NCBI GenBank assembly: GCA_029782215.1
Contig: JAKOVD010000142.1
Span: forward strand, 27,209-91,208
DNA length: 64,000 nt
Origin: Chloroflexota bacterium
Lineage (GTDB): Bacteria; Chloroflexota; Anaerolineae; J102
Direction: 5' to 3'
The number at the start of each line of letters is the position of its first letter. Positions within the stretch are counted from its first letter, which is position 1. The position numbers and the translations under genes are program-made. Below, piece by piece: positions 1-9,683 of this stretch. The notes under the pieces are model-generated. The model was given only the letters and a program-made list of their open reading frames with translations, was not told where the DNA came from and ran no database searches.

Positions 1-461
1 CGTTCGAAGGCGTGTGCGGTCAGATCGGCGAGCTTCGCGAAATACGAGTTGTTCAGGTCGAGCTGGACCTTGGCGACATCCTCCCAGGTCTGCACGAGGG
101 GAATGGACCAGGAGGTGCTCTCCCCGTAGATCAGCTCCGAACCGTAGAACGCGGCATAGACGTCGGGGCCGAGATTGGGCCAGAACACCGGGAAGGTCTC
201 ACCATGCATCGTGCGCCCTTCGAGCCCGCGCCAGAAGACGTCTACCTGGAACTCGGCATCAAACCAGCGCTCCCGGCGCTCCTCAGGCTGCATCCCCTCC
301 AACTCGGCCGCAAGCTGATCGACGAAAGCGTTGTGCGCCACAAAGCGCACCGGCGGGCGATCGATGATGGCATTCTCAAACCACGCCATGATGCGCTTTT
401 GGGCCATCTCGGACCCAGGCATGGTATCGAGCTCGATCGGCATGGAAACCGCTTCGTACAT
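1..461 (-). CDS. UroD-family (MtaA/CmuA-like) methyltransferase, N-terminal part
   Basis: Runs off the left edge; only about 153 N-terminal residues are seen. The start ATG at 461 is chosen because GGAGG lies 5 nt upstream. The visible part (acidic N-terminus, DRPPVRF, EVDVFWRGLEGR-like segment, then a FPVFWPNLGPD stretch) resembles N-terminal halves of uroporphyrinogen-decarboxylase-family proteins that act as corrinoid methyltransferases. The zinc/catalytic C-terminal half is outside the window, so the function rests on family resemblance and on four more paralogs nearby. It is the last gene of a minus-strand series, 70 bp after the HAD gene. A half-site TACAAAG (524-530) lies in the gap. 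Confidence 0.6.
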   Translation of the reverse strand, partial: MYEAVSMPIELDTMPGSEMAQKRIMAWFENAIIDRPPVRFVAHNAFVDQLAAELEGMQPEERRERWFDAEFQVDVFWRGLEGRTMHGETFPVFWPNLGPDVYAAFYGSELIYGESTSWSIPLVQTWEDVAKVQLDLNNSYFAKLADLTAHAFE

Positions 462-531
462 CACATCCTCCGCAGTCAACGTCGTCCTGCCCAAAGAGAT
501 TCTAGCATAGCGCGCAACGGGGGTACAAAGA

Positions 532-1227
532 CTACGCCGGGGCCTCCACCCCGAGCAGCCGCCATACAGTCGCCGGCGGCAGGTTAGCCAGCGAATCCAC
601 GACGATGTCGGCGTTGGCGAGACGTTCGGCAGGATTGGTGGTCGTGACGGCGATGCAGCGCATGCCCGCCCGCCGCGCCGCTTCCACACCGGGGATGGCA
701 TCCTCGATCACGATGCAACGCTCAGGAGGCACGCCAATAGCGCCGGCGGCCGTCAGAAAGACATCGGGAGCAGGCTTGCCCGGCATGCCGGTGCCTGAGA
801 TGCGGGCATCGAACCAGCCTGTGAGGCCAAGCTCATCCAGAAAGAAGTCGATGTTGTCAGGCGGCGCCGACGAGGCGATGGCCTGGCGCGCGCCACCCTC
901 GTGCAGTGTTGAAAGCCAGGCGCGTACGCCCGGCAGCGCCTTCACGTCACCACGGATCAGCTCGCGAAAGTACTGCTCCTTGCCCTCGTCCAGCACGGCA
1001 AGCTCGTCGGCGGTAGGCTCGCGGCCGAATAACAGGCTGAGTATGGTGGCGTTATTCATGCCAAAGGTGTTGCGGAACTGTTCATCGTTGTAGGACAGGC
1101 CGGCCGCGGTCAGCACGTGCACCCACGCCCGGTAGTGATACTCACCGGTGTCGACGATGACGCCGTCCATGTCCCAGAGAACGCCGACGGGCGCCACCGC
1201 ACCGCCGGCGCTGTGGTCACTGGCCAT
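532..1227 (-). CDS. HAD-superfamily sugar-phosphate phosphatase / beta-phosphoglucomutase-like
   Basis: 231 aa. Motif I is DMDGVIVDT (Asp19 nucleophile, Asp21 acid/base). Motif II is the ASSAP segment, motif III the Lys of GKPAPD, and motif IV the acidic pair of IEDAIPGVEAA. The cap sits between motif I and II as in subfamily IA (beta-phosphoglucomutase, phosphoglycolate and sugar phosphatases). The start at 1227 is preferred over longer readings because it overlaps the AraD stop by 11 bp, which suggests translational coupling; the longer reading starts inside AraD with no homology. Substrate unknown; the operon context suggests a pentose or fucose phosphate intermediate. Confidence 0.85.
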   Translation of the reverse strand: MASDHSAGGAVAPVGVLWDMDGVIVDTGEYHYRAWVHVLTAAGLSYNDEQFRNTFGMNNATILSLLFGREPTADELAVLDEGKEQYFRELIRGDVKALPGVRAWLSTLHEGGARQAIASSAPPDNIDFFLDELGLTGWFDARISGTGMPGKPAPDVFLTAAGAIGVPPERCIVIEDAIPGVEAARRAGMRCIAVTTTNPAERLANADIVVDSLANLPPATVWRLLGVEAPA

Positions 1228-1858
1228 AGACGTGTGTGTAGCGGTGGTGGAGTTTGGCGACATCGGCAGCGGAAATCTCGTCGGGCTGGCCGATCTGCAG
1301 CGCCAACCACACCGTTTTGGCGGCATCTTCAACCATGACCGCCGCTTTCAGCGCAGCTTCGACGGTCGGGCCGACGGTGAAGACGCCATGGTTCTTGAGC
1401 AGAACGGCGGGCGAAGCGCCGATCGCCTCCACCACCACCTTGCCGATTTCCTCGCCGCCGATCAGAGCGAACCCGCCGCAAGGAATGGCAACGCCAAACT
1501 CGTCGGCGATCGCCGTCAGGTAGACAGGGATGGGACGTCCGACGGCGGCAAAGGCCGTGGCGTACGACGAGTGCGTGTGGACGACGCCGTTCACGTCGGG
1601 ACGGTGGCGGTAGATGTAGAGATGGCTGGCCGTATCCGAGGAGGGCTTGAGACTGCCCTCTACGATCTTGCCATCGAGGTCGACGACCACCATCTGGTCC
1701 GGACGCAGATCCTCGTACTTGATGCCCGACGGCTTGATCACGACCAGGCCCGTGGCAAGGTCGCGGGCGCTGACGTTGCCGCTGGTCCATGCCACCAGGT
1801 TGTTTTTGGGCAGCTCCAAGTGGAGCCGCCAGACCTCTTCGCGCAGTTCTTGCAGCAT
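1217..1858 (-). CDS. araD: L-ribulose-5-phosphate 4-epimerase (class II aldolase family)
   Basis: 213 aa, class II aldolase/AraD fold. Zinc ligands are visible as HTHS (His94, His96) and the His of LKNHG near 160. SGNVS and SSDTASH are phosphate/active-site loops. The C-terminus HHRYTHVYGQ matches the AraD ending with its catalytic Tyr, which separates it from fuculose-phosphate aldolases. It would interconvert L-ribulose-5-P and D-xylulose-5-P. It follows the ribulokinase gene by 66 bp and is followed by the HAD gene with overlap. Fuculose/rhamnulose-phosphate aldolase is a less likely alternative. Confidence 0.9.
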   Translation of the reverse strand: MLQELREEVWRLHLELPKNNLVAWTSGNVSARDLATGLVVIKPSGIKYEDLRPDQMVVVDLDGKIVEGSLKPSSDTASHLYIYRHRPDVNGVVHTHSSYATAFAAVGRPIPVYLTAIADEFGVAIPCGGFALIGGEEIGKVVVEAIGASPAVLLKNHGVFTVGPTVEAALKAAVMVEDAAKTVWLALQIGQPDEISAADVAKLHHRYTHVYGQ

Positions 1859-1924
1859 TGTTCTCTCCTGGGCAGGTGAGAGGTGGGCGAAGGCTCACCT
1901 CTCACCTGCGGTCCGTTCCGTTGC

Positions 1925-3607
1925 TCAGGCGCCGGCGCGCATGCTGGCCTTCAGCGCCTTCAGCCGCTTCATCACATCGTTGGCGCCGCGGCCAAAGTAG
2001 TCGTGGAGCGTGGCATACTCAGCATAGAGCTGGTCATAAACGGCGTGCGCCGCCGGATCGGGCCGGTAGACCTCTTCGCGCAGCCGCGCCATGCGCTTGC
2101 TGGCATCGACGATGGAATCGTAGCCGCCGGCGGCAGCGCCGGCCGCCACAGCGCCGTGCATCGCCGAACCGAGGGCGCCGATCTGGGCCGCCTCCGCCAC
2201 GTAGATCGGCAGGCCGGTCACATCGGCGTAGATCTGCATCAGCAGCTTGTTGCGGTTGGGCAGACCACCGGTGCCGATGATCTCGTTCACGTCGACGCCG
2301 TAGACCTTGAAGGTCTCGATGATCATGCGGGTGCCATAGGCTGTGCCCTCGATCAGCGCCCGGTAGATCTCTTCCGGCTTCGTCAGCAAGGTGGCGCCCA
2401 CCAGCAGGCCGGTCAGGTCCACGTCGACGAGGACGCTGCGATTGCCGTTCCACCAGTCCAACGCCAGCAGCCCGCTCTCCCCCGGCTTGAGCTGGCTTGC
2501 CTTCTCTTCGAGAAGCTGGTGAATGCTGACGCCCCGATCGGCGGCAGCCTGCTCGTAGGCGGCGGGCACGCAGTTCTCCGTGAACCAGGCGAAGTGGTCG
2601 CCTACGCACGACTGGCCGGCTTCGAAGCCGGGGGTGCCGGCGATGATGCCGTCCTGCACCACGCCGCACATGCCGGGGACGTTCTTCTCCTGCGTCCCGA
2701 TCACCATGTGGCAGTTCGACGTGCCCATGATGATGACCATACGTCCCGCCTCGGTGACCGTGGCGGCGGGGACGGCGACGTGCGCATCCACATTCGCCAC
2801 GGCGACGGCGGTGCCAGGCCGCAGCCCGGTCCACGCCGCAGCCTCGGCAGTAAGGCCGCCGGCCCTGGCGCCGAGAGGCGAGATAGTGCGCAGCATCTTC
2901 TCGTCGACGATATGCTCCAGGCGCGGGTCGAGAGCTTTGAAGAAAGCATCAGGCGGGAAGCCTTCGGTCTTCGACCACATGGCCTTGTAACCGGCCGTGC
3001 AGGAATTCCGCGTTTCCACACCCGTCAACTGCCAGATGGTCCAGTCCGCGCCTTCGATCAGGCGGTCGGCGGCGGCATAGACATCGGGCGCCTCATCCAG
3101 GATCTGCCAGGCCTTGGGGAAGAACCACTCCGAGCTGATCTTGCCGCCGTAGCGGTCCAGGAAGGTGAAACCCTGGGCGCGGGCGATCTCGTTCAGCTTG
3201 TTGGCTTCGGGTTGGGCGGCGTGATGCTTCCAGAGCTTGACCCAGGCATGAGGTTGGTCCCGCCACTGCGGCAGAAAGCACAGAGGGGTGCCATCACGCA
3301 GGGTGGGCAGCATGGTGCAGGCGGTGAAATCGATGCCGAGCCCAATCACGTCCGCGGGATCGACGCCGCTCTCCTTGAGCACGGCCGGGATCGTCTTCTT
3401 CAGGGTTTCCAGGTAGTCATTCGGGTCCTGCAGGGCCCAGTCCGGTTCCAGCCGGATGTTCGTGCCAGGCAGCTTCTCATCGATCACGCCGTTGGCATAG
3501 ACCTGGACGGCGCTGGCCAGCTCGCGGCCATCGGCGACGTCCACGATCATGGCGCGTCCTGACTCGGTCCCGAAATCGACGCCAATTGCGTACTTTGTCT
3601 GGCTCAT
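1925..3607 (-). CDS. araB: ribulokinase
   Basis: 560 aa, the usual AraB length. FGGY-family kinase: N-terminal ATPase motif [11 protein letters not shown], then [13 protein letters not shown] and QWRDQPHAW as in AraB. The C-terminal domain has [10 protein letters not shown] and a [16 protein letters not shown] segment, both typical of ribulokinase. Start at 3607 chosen for GAGGGGG about 6 nt upstream; an upstream TTG is possible. Phosphorylates ribulose for the adjacent AraD. Sits between the isomerase and araD in a complete isomerase-kinase-epimerase pentose module. Confidence 0.93.
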   Translation of the reverse strand: MSQTKYAIGVDFGTESGRAMIVDVADGRELASAVQVYANGVIDEKLPGTNIRLEPDWALQDPNDYLETLKKTIPAVLKESGVDPADVIGLGIDFTACTMLPTLRDGTPLCFLPQWRDQPHAWVKLWKHHAAQPEANKLNEIARAQGFTFLDRYGGKISSEWFFPKAWQILDEAPDVYAAADRLIEGADWTIWQLTGVETRNSCTAGYKAMWSKTEGFPPDAFFKALDPRLEHIVDEKMLRTISPLGARAGGLTAEAAAWTGLRPGTAVAVANVDAHVAVPAATVTEAGRMVIIMGTSNCHMVIGTQEKNVPGMCGVVQDGIIAGTPGFEAGQSCVGDHFAWFTENCVPAAYEQAAADRGVSIHQLLEEKASQLKPGESGLLALDWWNGNRSVLVDVDLTGLLVGATLLTKPEEIYRALIEGTAYGTRMIIETFKVYGVDVNEIIGTGGLPNRNKLLMQIYADVTGLPIYVAEAAQIGALGSAMHGAVAAGAAAGGYDSIVDASKRMARLREEVYRPDPAAHAVYDQLYAEYATLHDYFGRGANDVMKRLKALKASMRAGA

Positions 3608-3622
3608 GGGGTTCCCCCTCAA

Positions 3623-3643
3623 GTTGAAGGTTGAAGGTTGAAG
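3623..3643. repeat. tandem heptamer repeat GTTGAAG x3
   Basis: Three perfect head-to-tail copies of GTTGAAG in the 44-bp gap between the isomerase and araB. Related degenerate units occur at 5172-5240 and 27218-27262. Confidence 0.85.
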
Positions 3644-3651
3644 GCTAAGCG

Positions 3652-5157
<1,506 letters not shown>

Positions 5158-5171
5158 GGGAAACGAACCTC

Positions 5172-5240
5172 CTGAAGGTTGAAAGCTGAAAGTTGAAGGT
5201 TGAGGGCTCAAGCCCGAAGGGTTGAGAAGTTGCAGTTGAA
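5172..5240. repeat. degenerate GTTGAAG-type heptad repeats
   Basis: Series of TTGAAGG/TTGAAAG/TTGAGGG-like units between the LacI gene and the isomerase, with a small GGGCT-CA-AGCCC hairpin at 5204-5215. Same repeat family as 3623-3643. Confidence 0.6.
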
Positions 5241-5266
5241 GGGCGCTGTCTTGAGGGCGCGGTAGC

Positions 5267-6322
5267 TCAGGCCGGGTTGGAGAGCGGTCCGCCAGAGCTC
5301 GCCCGCACCACCAGCTCCGGCTGGAGCCAGGTGACCTGCGCGCGCGGCGCTTCGGCAGCCTCGACGACCTCAACCAGGTCGGCGATTTGGCTGACGGCCC
5401 TGCAGCCCAGCTCGCTCTGATTGTGATAGACGGTGCTCAAGGGGGGCCAGAAGTAGGCCGCCTCGGGCAGACCGTCGAAGCCAACCACGGCCAGGTCTTC
5501 GGGCACGCGGATGCCGTGGCGGTGGGCGTGGTTGAGCACCCCCAACGCCATCTGGTCGTTGGCGACAAAGACCGCGGTCATCTCAGGAAACTGCTGGTGC
5601 AGGCGCGCAAAGGCCTGCTCCCCCTGGGCTGAGGACCAGTTGCCCTGGGCACAGTGCCCATCGGCGGCAGGCAAACCGGCGGCGTGCATCGCTTCTTCCC
5701 ATCCGCGCCGCCGTTCGCGCGCCTCCCACCAGGTCGCGGGACCCATGATGTGGCCGATACACCGGTGCCCGTGGGCCAGGAGATGCTCGGTGGCCAGGCG
5801 CCCGCCCAGGTAGTTGTCGAAGGTGATGATGTGCCAACCCGGCACCTCGTGCATGGTCAGGAAGACGATGGGCACGGGGAAATCGTCCAGCAGCGTTGTG
5901 AAGGCCTCACGGTTGTCCCCGGCCTCCTGCACGGCCCAGATGATGCCATCCACCTGCCGGGCCAACAGGTTGTCGAGGATGTGCTCGACGTCACGATAGG
6001 CGAAATCGGCAAGCTCCTCGAGCAGGAGGGTGTAGCCCAGCTCTTCGGCCTTGGCGGTAATGCCGTTGAGCGTCCGCGCAGGCCCCATGTACTGCAGCCC
6101 GGCGGTCACCACACCCAGGGTGTGGCTGCGCTGCCGGATCAGGCTGCGCGCCAGGGCGCTGGGCTTGTAGCTCAGGCGCTCGATCACATCTAGCACCCGC
6201 TGTCGCGTTTCCGGAGCGACGTCGGGGCGCTCGTTTATGACCCTCGACACCGTCTGGGTGGAGACGAGGGCTTCCCTGGCTACGTGTTTGATGGTGACGC
6301 GACGTCTGCCTGCAGCCGCCAT
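5267..6322 (-). CDS. LacI-family transcriptional regulator
   Basis: 351 aa. N-terminal LacI helix-turn-helix at residues 8-55 (VTIKHVAREALVSTQTVSRV, then hinge helix YKPSALARSL). The rest is a periplasmic-binding-protein-like sensor domain (HTLGVV, DGIIWAV, FVANDQMALGVL, VVGFDGLPEA). Probably controls its own transcription unit with the isomerase-araB-araD genes directly downstream; repeated candidate operator half-sites lie just upstream of its start (6346-6380). Effector likely a sugar or sugar phosphate. Confidence 0.93.
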   Translation of the reverse strand: MAAAGRRRVTIKHVAREALVSTQTVSRVINERPDVAPETRQRVLDVIERLSYKPSALARSLIRQRSHTLGVVTAGLQYMGPARTLNGITAKAEELGYTLLLEELADFAYRDVEHILDNLLARQVDGIIWAVQEAGDNREAFTTLLDDFPVPIVFLTMHEVPGWHIITFDNYLGGRLATEHLLAHGHRCIGHIMGPATWWEARERRRGWEEAMHAAGLPAADGHCAQGNWSSAQGEQAFARLHQQFPEMTAVFVANDQMALGVLNHAHRHGIRVPEDLAVVGFDGLPEAAYFWPPLSTVYHNQSELGCRAVSQIADLVEVVEAAEAPRAQVTWLQPELVVRASSGGPLSNPA

Positions 6323-6345
6323 TGGTCTGCTTGCCTCGGGGGGTT

Positions 6346-6380
6346 GTTATCGTTCCCGTTATCGTTCACGTAAGCGTAAC
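6346..6380 (-). promoter_or_regulatory. candidate LacI-family operator repeats
   Basis: On the plus strand GTTATCGTTC occurs at 6346-6355 and again at 6358-6367, followed by TAAGCGTAAC at 6371-6380 in the opposite sense. They lie 24-58 bp upstream of the LacI start. On the minus strand a TTGACC (-35-like) lies just upstream, near 6394-6400, so the repeats would cover the transcription start. Autoregulation is inferred from position. Confidence 0.5.
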
Positions 6381-6474
6381 ATAGAACACGTTGCAGGTCA
6401 AACGTGCTCTTTCATGCAGGGCGCCTCCGCGCACACGGCCGGGCAAGGATTCCCGGCCTTTCCATCCCCGGCTG

Positions 6475-7128
6475 TCAGAGGTGGGTCGCACTTTCCCAGC
6501 CTCGACGCAGCGCCTGCGCCCGCTCTGCCAGGTCGGCCATCGCCTGCTGGGGGCCGGTCACCAGGGCGCTGCCGATCCCGCATGCCACCGCGCCCAGGCG
6601 GCAATACTCGGCGATGTTGTGCCGGTCGATCCCGCCGGTGGGGATGAACTCAATGTCATGCAGCGGCGCCCGCAGCGCCGCCAGGTACTTCGGTCCCACG
6701 ACGTCGGAGGGAAACAGCTTGACCATCCGGCAGCCGGCGCGGAACGCCGTTTCCGCTTCGGTGGCAGTGAAAACCCCCGGCAGGTGGAGCCTGTCTCTCT
6801 CCTGGGCCAGCCGCGCCGCCGCGGCGTCGAAGTTCGGCGCCACCGTGAACTGCGCCCCTGCCTCCCAGGCGGCCTCCAGTTCTGGCGCCGTGCGCACCGT
6901 ACCAGCGCCCACCAACATGCCCTCGCCGGCCTGCACCCGCAGACGCGCAATCGCCTCAAGGGCGTTGGCGCTGTTCAACGTCACCTCCATCACGGTCAAG
7001 CCGTTGGCGTGCAGCGTCTCGGCGATGGCCAACAGGTGCGCGAGCGGGAAGTTGCCGCGCACGATAGCAATGAGCCCGTCGCTCTTGATCCAGCGGGAAG
7101 CCTGTGCAGAGGTGGATGGCGCTGGCAT
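6475..7128 (-). CDS. KDPG/KHG-type aldolase (2-dehydro-3-deoxy-phosphogluconate aldolase)
   Basis: 217 aa, class I Eda-family TIM barrel. Schiff-base Lys137 in MVKLFP, Glu48 in MEVTL (equivalent of Eda Glu45), VGAGTV at 73-78, and FIPTGGI near the C-terminus. Cleaves 2-keto-3-deoxy-phosphogluconate-like substrates to pyruvate plus an aldehyde phosphate. Start at 7128 chosen because the family begins close to this point (WIKSDGLIAIVRG); no clear Shine-Dalgarno is seen. Lies between the GntR and LacI genes. Could serve 2-keto-3-deoxy acids made by the dehydratase at 27.4 kb (inference). Confidence 0.88.
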   Translation of the reverse strand: MPAPSTSAQASRWIKSDGLIAIVRGNFPLAHLLAIAETLHANGLTVMEVTLNSANALEAIARLRVQAGEGMLVGAGTVRTAPELEAAWEAGAQFTVAPNFDAAAARLAQERDRLHLPGVFTATEAETAFRAGCRMVKLFPSDVVGPKYLAALRAPLHDIEFIPTGGIDRHNIAEYCRLGAVACGIGSALVTGPQQAMADLAERAQALRRGWESATHL

Positions 7129-7269
7129 GGCGCTAAGATAAGTCAATACGCCTCTAGGCGCAAGACACGGGCCGCTCAGCAACTCCCTGTCACTTTGTCA
7201 CTGCGAACTCAGCATGACATAATCTACCATCCGACCAACCGCGGTCTGCGGTGCGACGCCCGCCCTCGT

Positions 7270-8130
7270 CTAGATCCCCGCCTCGCCCTCGATGTAGCTG
7301 ACCTCGCGGCCGTTCCACTCGATGCGGTACACCCCGCGGTACATGGCTTGTTCAAGGGTGACAGGCTGGCCGCTGGGGTCAAACGTCACGCGGCTGCGCA
7401 AAAGGACGGCGGTGTTCTTGTGCACACGCAGCAGCCGCGCACAATCCGCATCGAGCGTCACCGCCCGGAACGTCTCGGTCGCCCGCACCATGCGCAGCCC
7501 ATGCACCCGCTCCAGGACGTAGTAGAGAGATTGCTGCGGCCCCGAATCGGTGAAGTCGCTGGCTTTCAGATCGGGGACGAGGGTAGCGGCGATATGCGTC
7601 GTGAGGATGCCCACAGGATCGTTGTTGATGAAACGCAGGCGCTTCACATGAAAGATGCTGGCTCCCCGCAGAAGGGCTAAGAGCTTGGCGTCCTCGGCAT
7701 CGGCGGACATGACGGCGAATTCCAGCAACTTGCTCCCCGGCACCATCCCCTTGCGGCGGACCTCCTCCGTAAAGGGCGTGAAGGCGTGCAGACTCTCTTC
7801 GAAAGGCTGGGGCAGGACGATGGTTCCCTGGGAGCGGCGCCGATCGATCAACCCGTCGGCGCTGAGCTTGGCCAACGCCTGGCGGATGGGAGTACGGCTG
7901 AGCTTGAAGTGCTCATGCAGCTCCTGCTCAGTAGGCAGCGTCTCATAGGGAGGAAAGAGACCGCTCTCGATGCCCTGACGCAGAAACAGCTCAAGCTGGT
8001 GATGGAGCGGAACTGGACTGCTCTTGTCGATCACAGTATGGGGATCGAGGCTGAGCAGGACGGGATGGCTGACCTTGCCGGGCTTGGTCGCTGGATGCAG
8101 GCGATCCGGCATTTCAACAAGGATTGTCAT
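7270..8130 (-). CDS. GntR-family regulator, HutC/UTRA type
   Basis: 286 aa. Winged helix-turn-helix at about residues 40-105 (PLHHQLELFLRQGIESG, LPTEQELHEHF, SRTPIRQALAKL, DRRRSQGTIV), then a UTRA effector domain to the end (FHVKRLRFINNDPVGI, LLRSRVTFDPSGQPVTLEQAMYRG). It lies immediately downstream of the tandem UroD-family pair and upstream of KDPG aldolase on the same strand, so it may sense a substrate or product of those enzymes. One of two UTRA regulators in the window (other at 18713). Confidence 0.92.
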   Translation of the reverse strand: MTILVEMPDRLHPATKPGKVSHPVLLSLDPHTVIDKSSPVPLHHQLELFLRQGIESGLFPPYETLPTEQELHEHFKLSRTPIRQALAKLSADGLIDRRRSQGTIVLPQPFEESLHAFTPFTEEVRRKGMVPGSKLLEFAVMSADAEDAKLLALLRGASIFHVKRLRFINNDPVGILTTHIAATLVPDLKASDFTDSGPQQSLYYVLERVHGLRMVRATETFRAVTLDADCARLLRVHKNTAVLLRSRVTFDPSGQPVTLEQAMYRGVYRIEWNGREVSYIEGEAGI

Positions 8131-8249
8131 GGACAGGTCCGCTTATATCGCTCAGTGATCGGGCAAGCCCACGAGACTCTAAACCAATCGCAAGGTGGGA
8201 TCTACATGAATTCGCTGATGAAGCATGTAGTTTTCACTCTGCGATCAGT

Positions 8250-9527
8250 TTAGCTCAAGGGATAGTGGCGGAACTCGTTGATAGCCTCGTACAGGGCCAG
8301 CAGGTTCTCGACCGGAATGCCGGGCTGGACGTTGTGGATGGTGTTGATGACGTAACCGCCGCCCTGACCGAAGATGCGCATGCTGCGCTGGACCTCCTTG
8401 CGGATCTCGTCGGGCGTACCAAATGGCAGCGTCCACTGGGTATCTACGATCGCGCCCCAGAAGGTGAGACGGTCGCCAAAGCGGTCCTTCAGCATCTGCG
8501 GCTCCATGTCCTTGGCCGTCCATTGCACCGGATTCAAGATGTCAAAGCCGGCGTCGATGAACTCCGGTATCAGAGGCGCAATGCTTCCGTCCGAGTGGAT
8601 GAAACACTTCCAGGTCGTATTGGCATGAATCCAATCATTCAAGGCCTTGTGGAAAGGCCGGTAGAGCTCGCGATAGGTTTTGGCCGAAATGAAGGGCGCC
8701 CGCTGCGTGCCGAAATCAGCGCCGCTGAGATAGCAACAGGTCAGCCTGTTGCCCACCACCTGGTACAGCTTCTGCAGGTTCGACAGGGCGATTTCGCACT
8801 GCAGCTCGAAAACGCGGTAGATGTAGTCCTTGCGCGAGGCCAGACTGATGTACCACTCCTCCAGATCGCGAATGCCGCGGGGATGCTTGAGCCAGGGCGC
8901 CGGCACCAGGGCGATGTCGCCAAAGGCTGTGCCGCCGAAGTTCACGAGCAGGGCTTTGTCGGTCCCGTCCCACAGCCGATCGACTTCACGGCCGAAATAG
9001 GCAAGGTCCTCATCCGAGACGTGGCCAAACTCCTCCAGGTTGTCCAGGGGGTCGAGGTGGTCCTCGTCGAAGGGTGGTTGGCGCACGATGGTGTCGAAGT
9101 AGAAACCGTTTCTGGGCATGCGGCCACTCGGCGGCGCCGACCTGTCCCCTTCGGGATACATCAGGATGCTGCCATCCGCTTCGGGTGTGGTGTTGAAGGC
9201 CTCCGGCACCTCCACCGGGGTGCCGTCGGGCAGCGTCCAGGGCTTCCAGCCTTCGCTCTTGAAGCCAAACAGCCCTTTCTGCGGCCACAGACCGATAATG
9301 TCGACGCCCAGGGCGTCCTGGAGGTCGGGCTTGATCTCGCCCAACAACTGGTAGTGCTCGACGATCCTGACCGGAGTGCCGGGAGGATCCAGTTTCAACG
9401 CCTGGCGGAGCAGATAGACCGAGCTGGCATGCATGCTCGTGGGGGCCGCAGCGCCCAGGTCCAGAGGCACGAGATCGGGTTCCTGATGGTTGAGCGCCAT
9501 GTGCACGCGCTCGCGTGACGTGAGCAT
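8250..9527 (-). CDS. UroD-family (MtaA/CmuA-like) methyltransferase, tandem copy 1
   Basis: 425 aa. Uroporphyrinogen-decarboxylase-fold protein of the branch used for corrinoid methyl transfer rather than haem synthesis. N-terminus LTSRERVHMALNHQEPD is the family opener. Near residue 311 the expected zinc-binding HxC is CFIHSDGS: His311 is present but the next Cys is replaced by Ser-Asp, and a Cys lies three residues before. It continues with ILNPVQ and GGGYVINTIHNVQPG. Colinear and gap-free with the upstream copy (9684-10961), so a recent tandem duplication. Same strand as the sugar ABC genes. Substrate unknown. Confidence 0.8.
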   Translation of the reverse strand: MLTSRERVHMALNHQEPDLVPLDLGAAAPTSMHASSVYLLRQALKLDPPGTPVRIVEHYQLLGEIKPDLQDALGVDIIGLWPQKGLFGFKSEGWKPWTLPDGTPVEVPEAFNTTPEADGSILMYPEGDRSAPPSGRMPRNGFYFDTIVRQPPFDEDHLDPLDNLEEFGHVSDEDLAYFGREVDRLWDGTDKALLVNFGGTAFGDIALVPAPWLKHPRGIRDLEEWYISLASRKDYIYRVFELQCEIALSNLQKLYQVVGNRLTCCYLSGADFGTQRAPFISAKTYRELYRPFHKALNDWIHANTTWKCFIHSDGSIAPLIPEFIDAGFDILNPVQWTAKDMEPQMLKDRFGDRLTFWGAIVDTQWTLPFGTPDEIRKEVQRSMRIFGQGGGYVINTIHNVQPGIPVENLLALYEAINEFRHYPLS

Positions 9528-9538
9528 AACCCTACCTC

Positions 9539-9550
9539 TCTTTGCAAAGA
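9539..9550. promoter_or_regulatory. 12-bp palindrome TCTTTGCAAAGA
   Basis: Perfect palindrome directly upstream of the copy 1 methyltransferase start (9527), in its ribosome-binding region. Shares CTTTG...CAAAG outer arms with the AraR-like operators at 18470 and 33618 but lacks the centre. Role unproven. Confidence 0.3.
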
Positions 9551-9683
9551 AGAGTCATCGCGGCGAGACAGTGCGGGCACCACCGTGACATGACGCCGGC
9601 ATGGACGTCAGCACCGGTCGTGCCTGAAGGGAGGAGCGGCCGCAGGCCACGGCGCAGCAGGAGGAGTAGGCGTCGGGCAGGCG

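Noticed and set aside
12..587. Long plus-strand open frames over the first gene
   Set aside because: Arg/His/Pro-rich composition with no family resemblance; the minus-strand frame gives a coherent UroD-family protein with a good ribosome site.
8178..8226. CTACATG/CATGTAG inverted repeat followed by TTTT
   Set aside because: It points away from both flanking minus-strand genes as a terminator, and no plus-strand gene ends there; left as chance.
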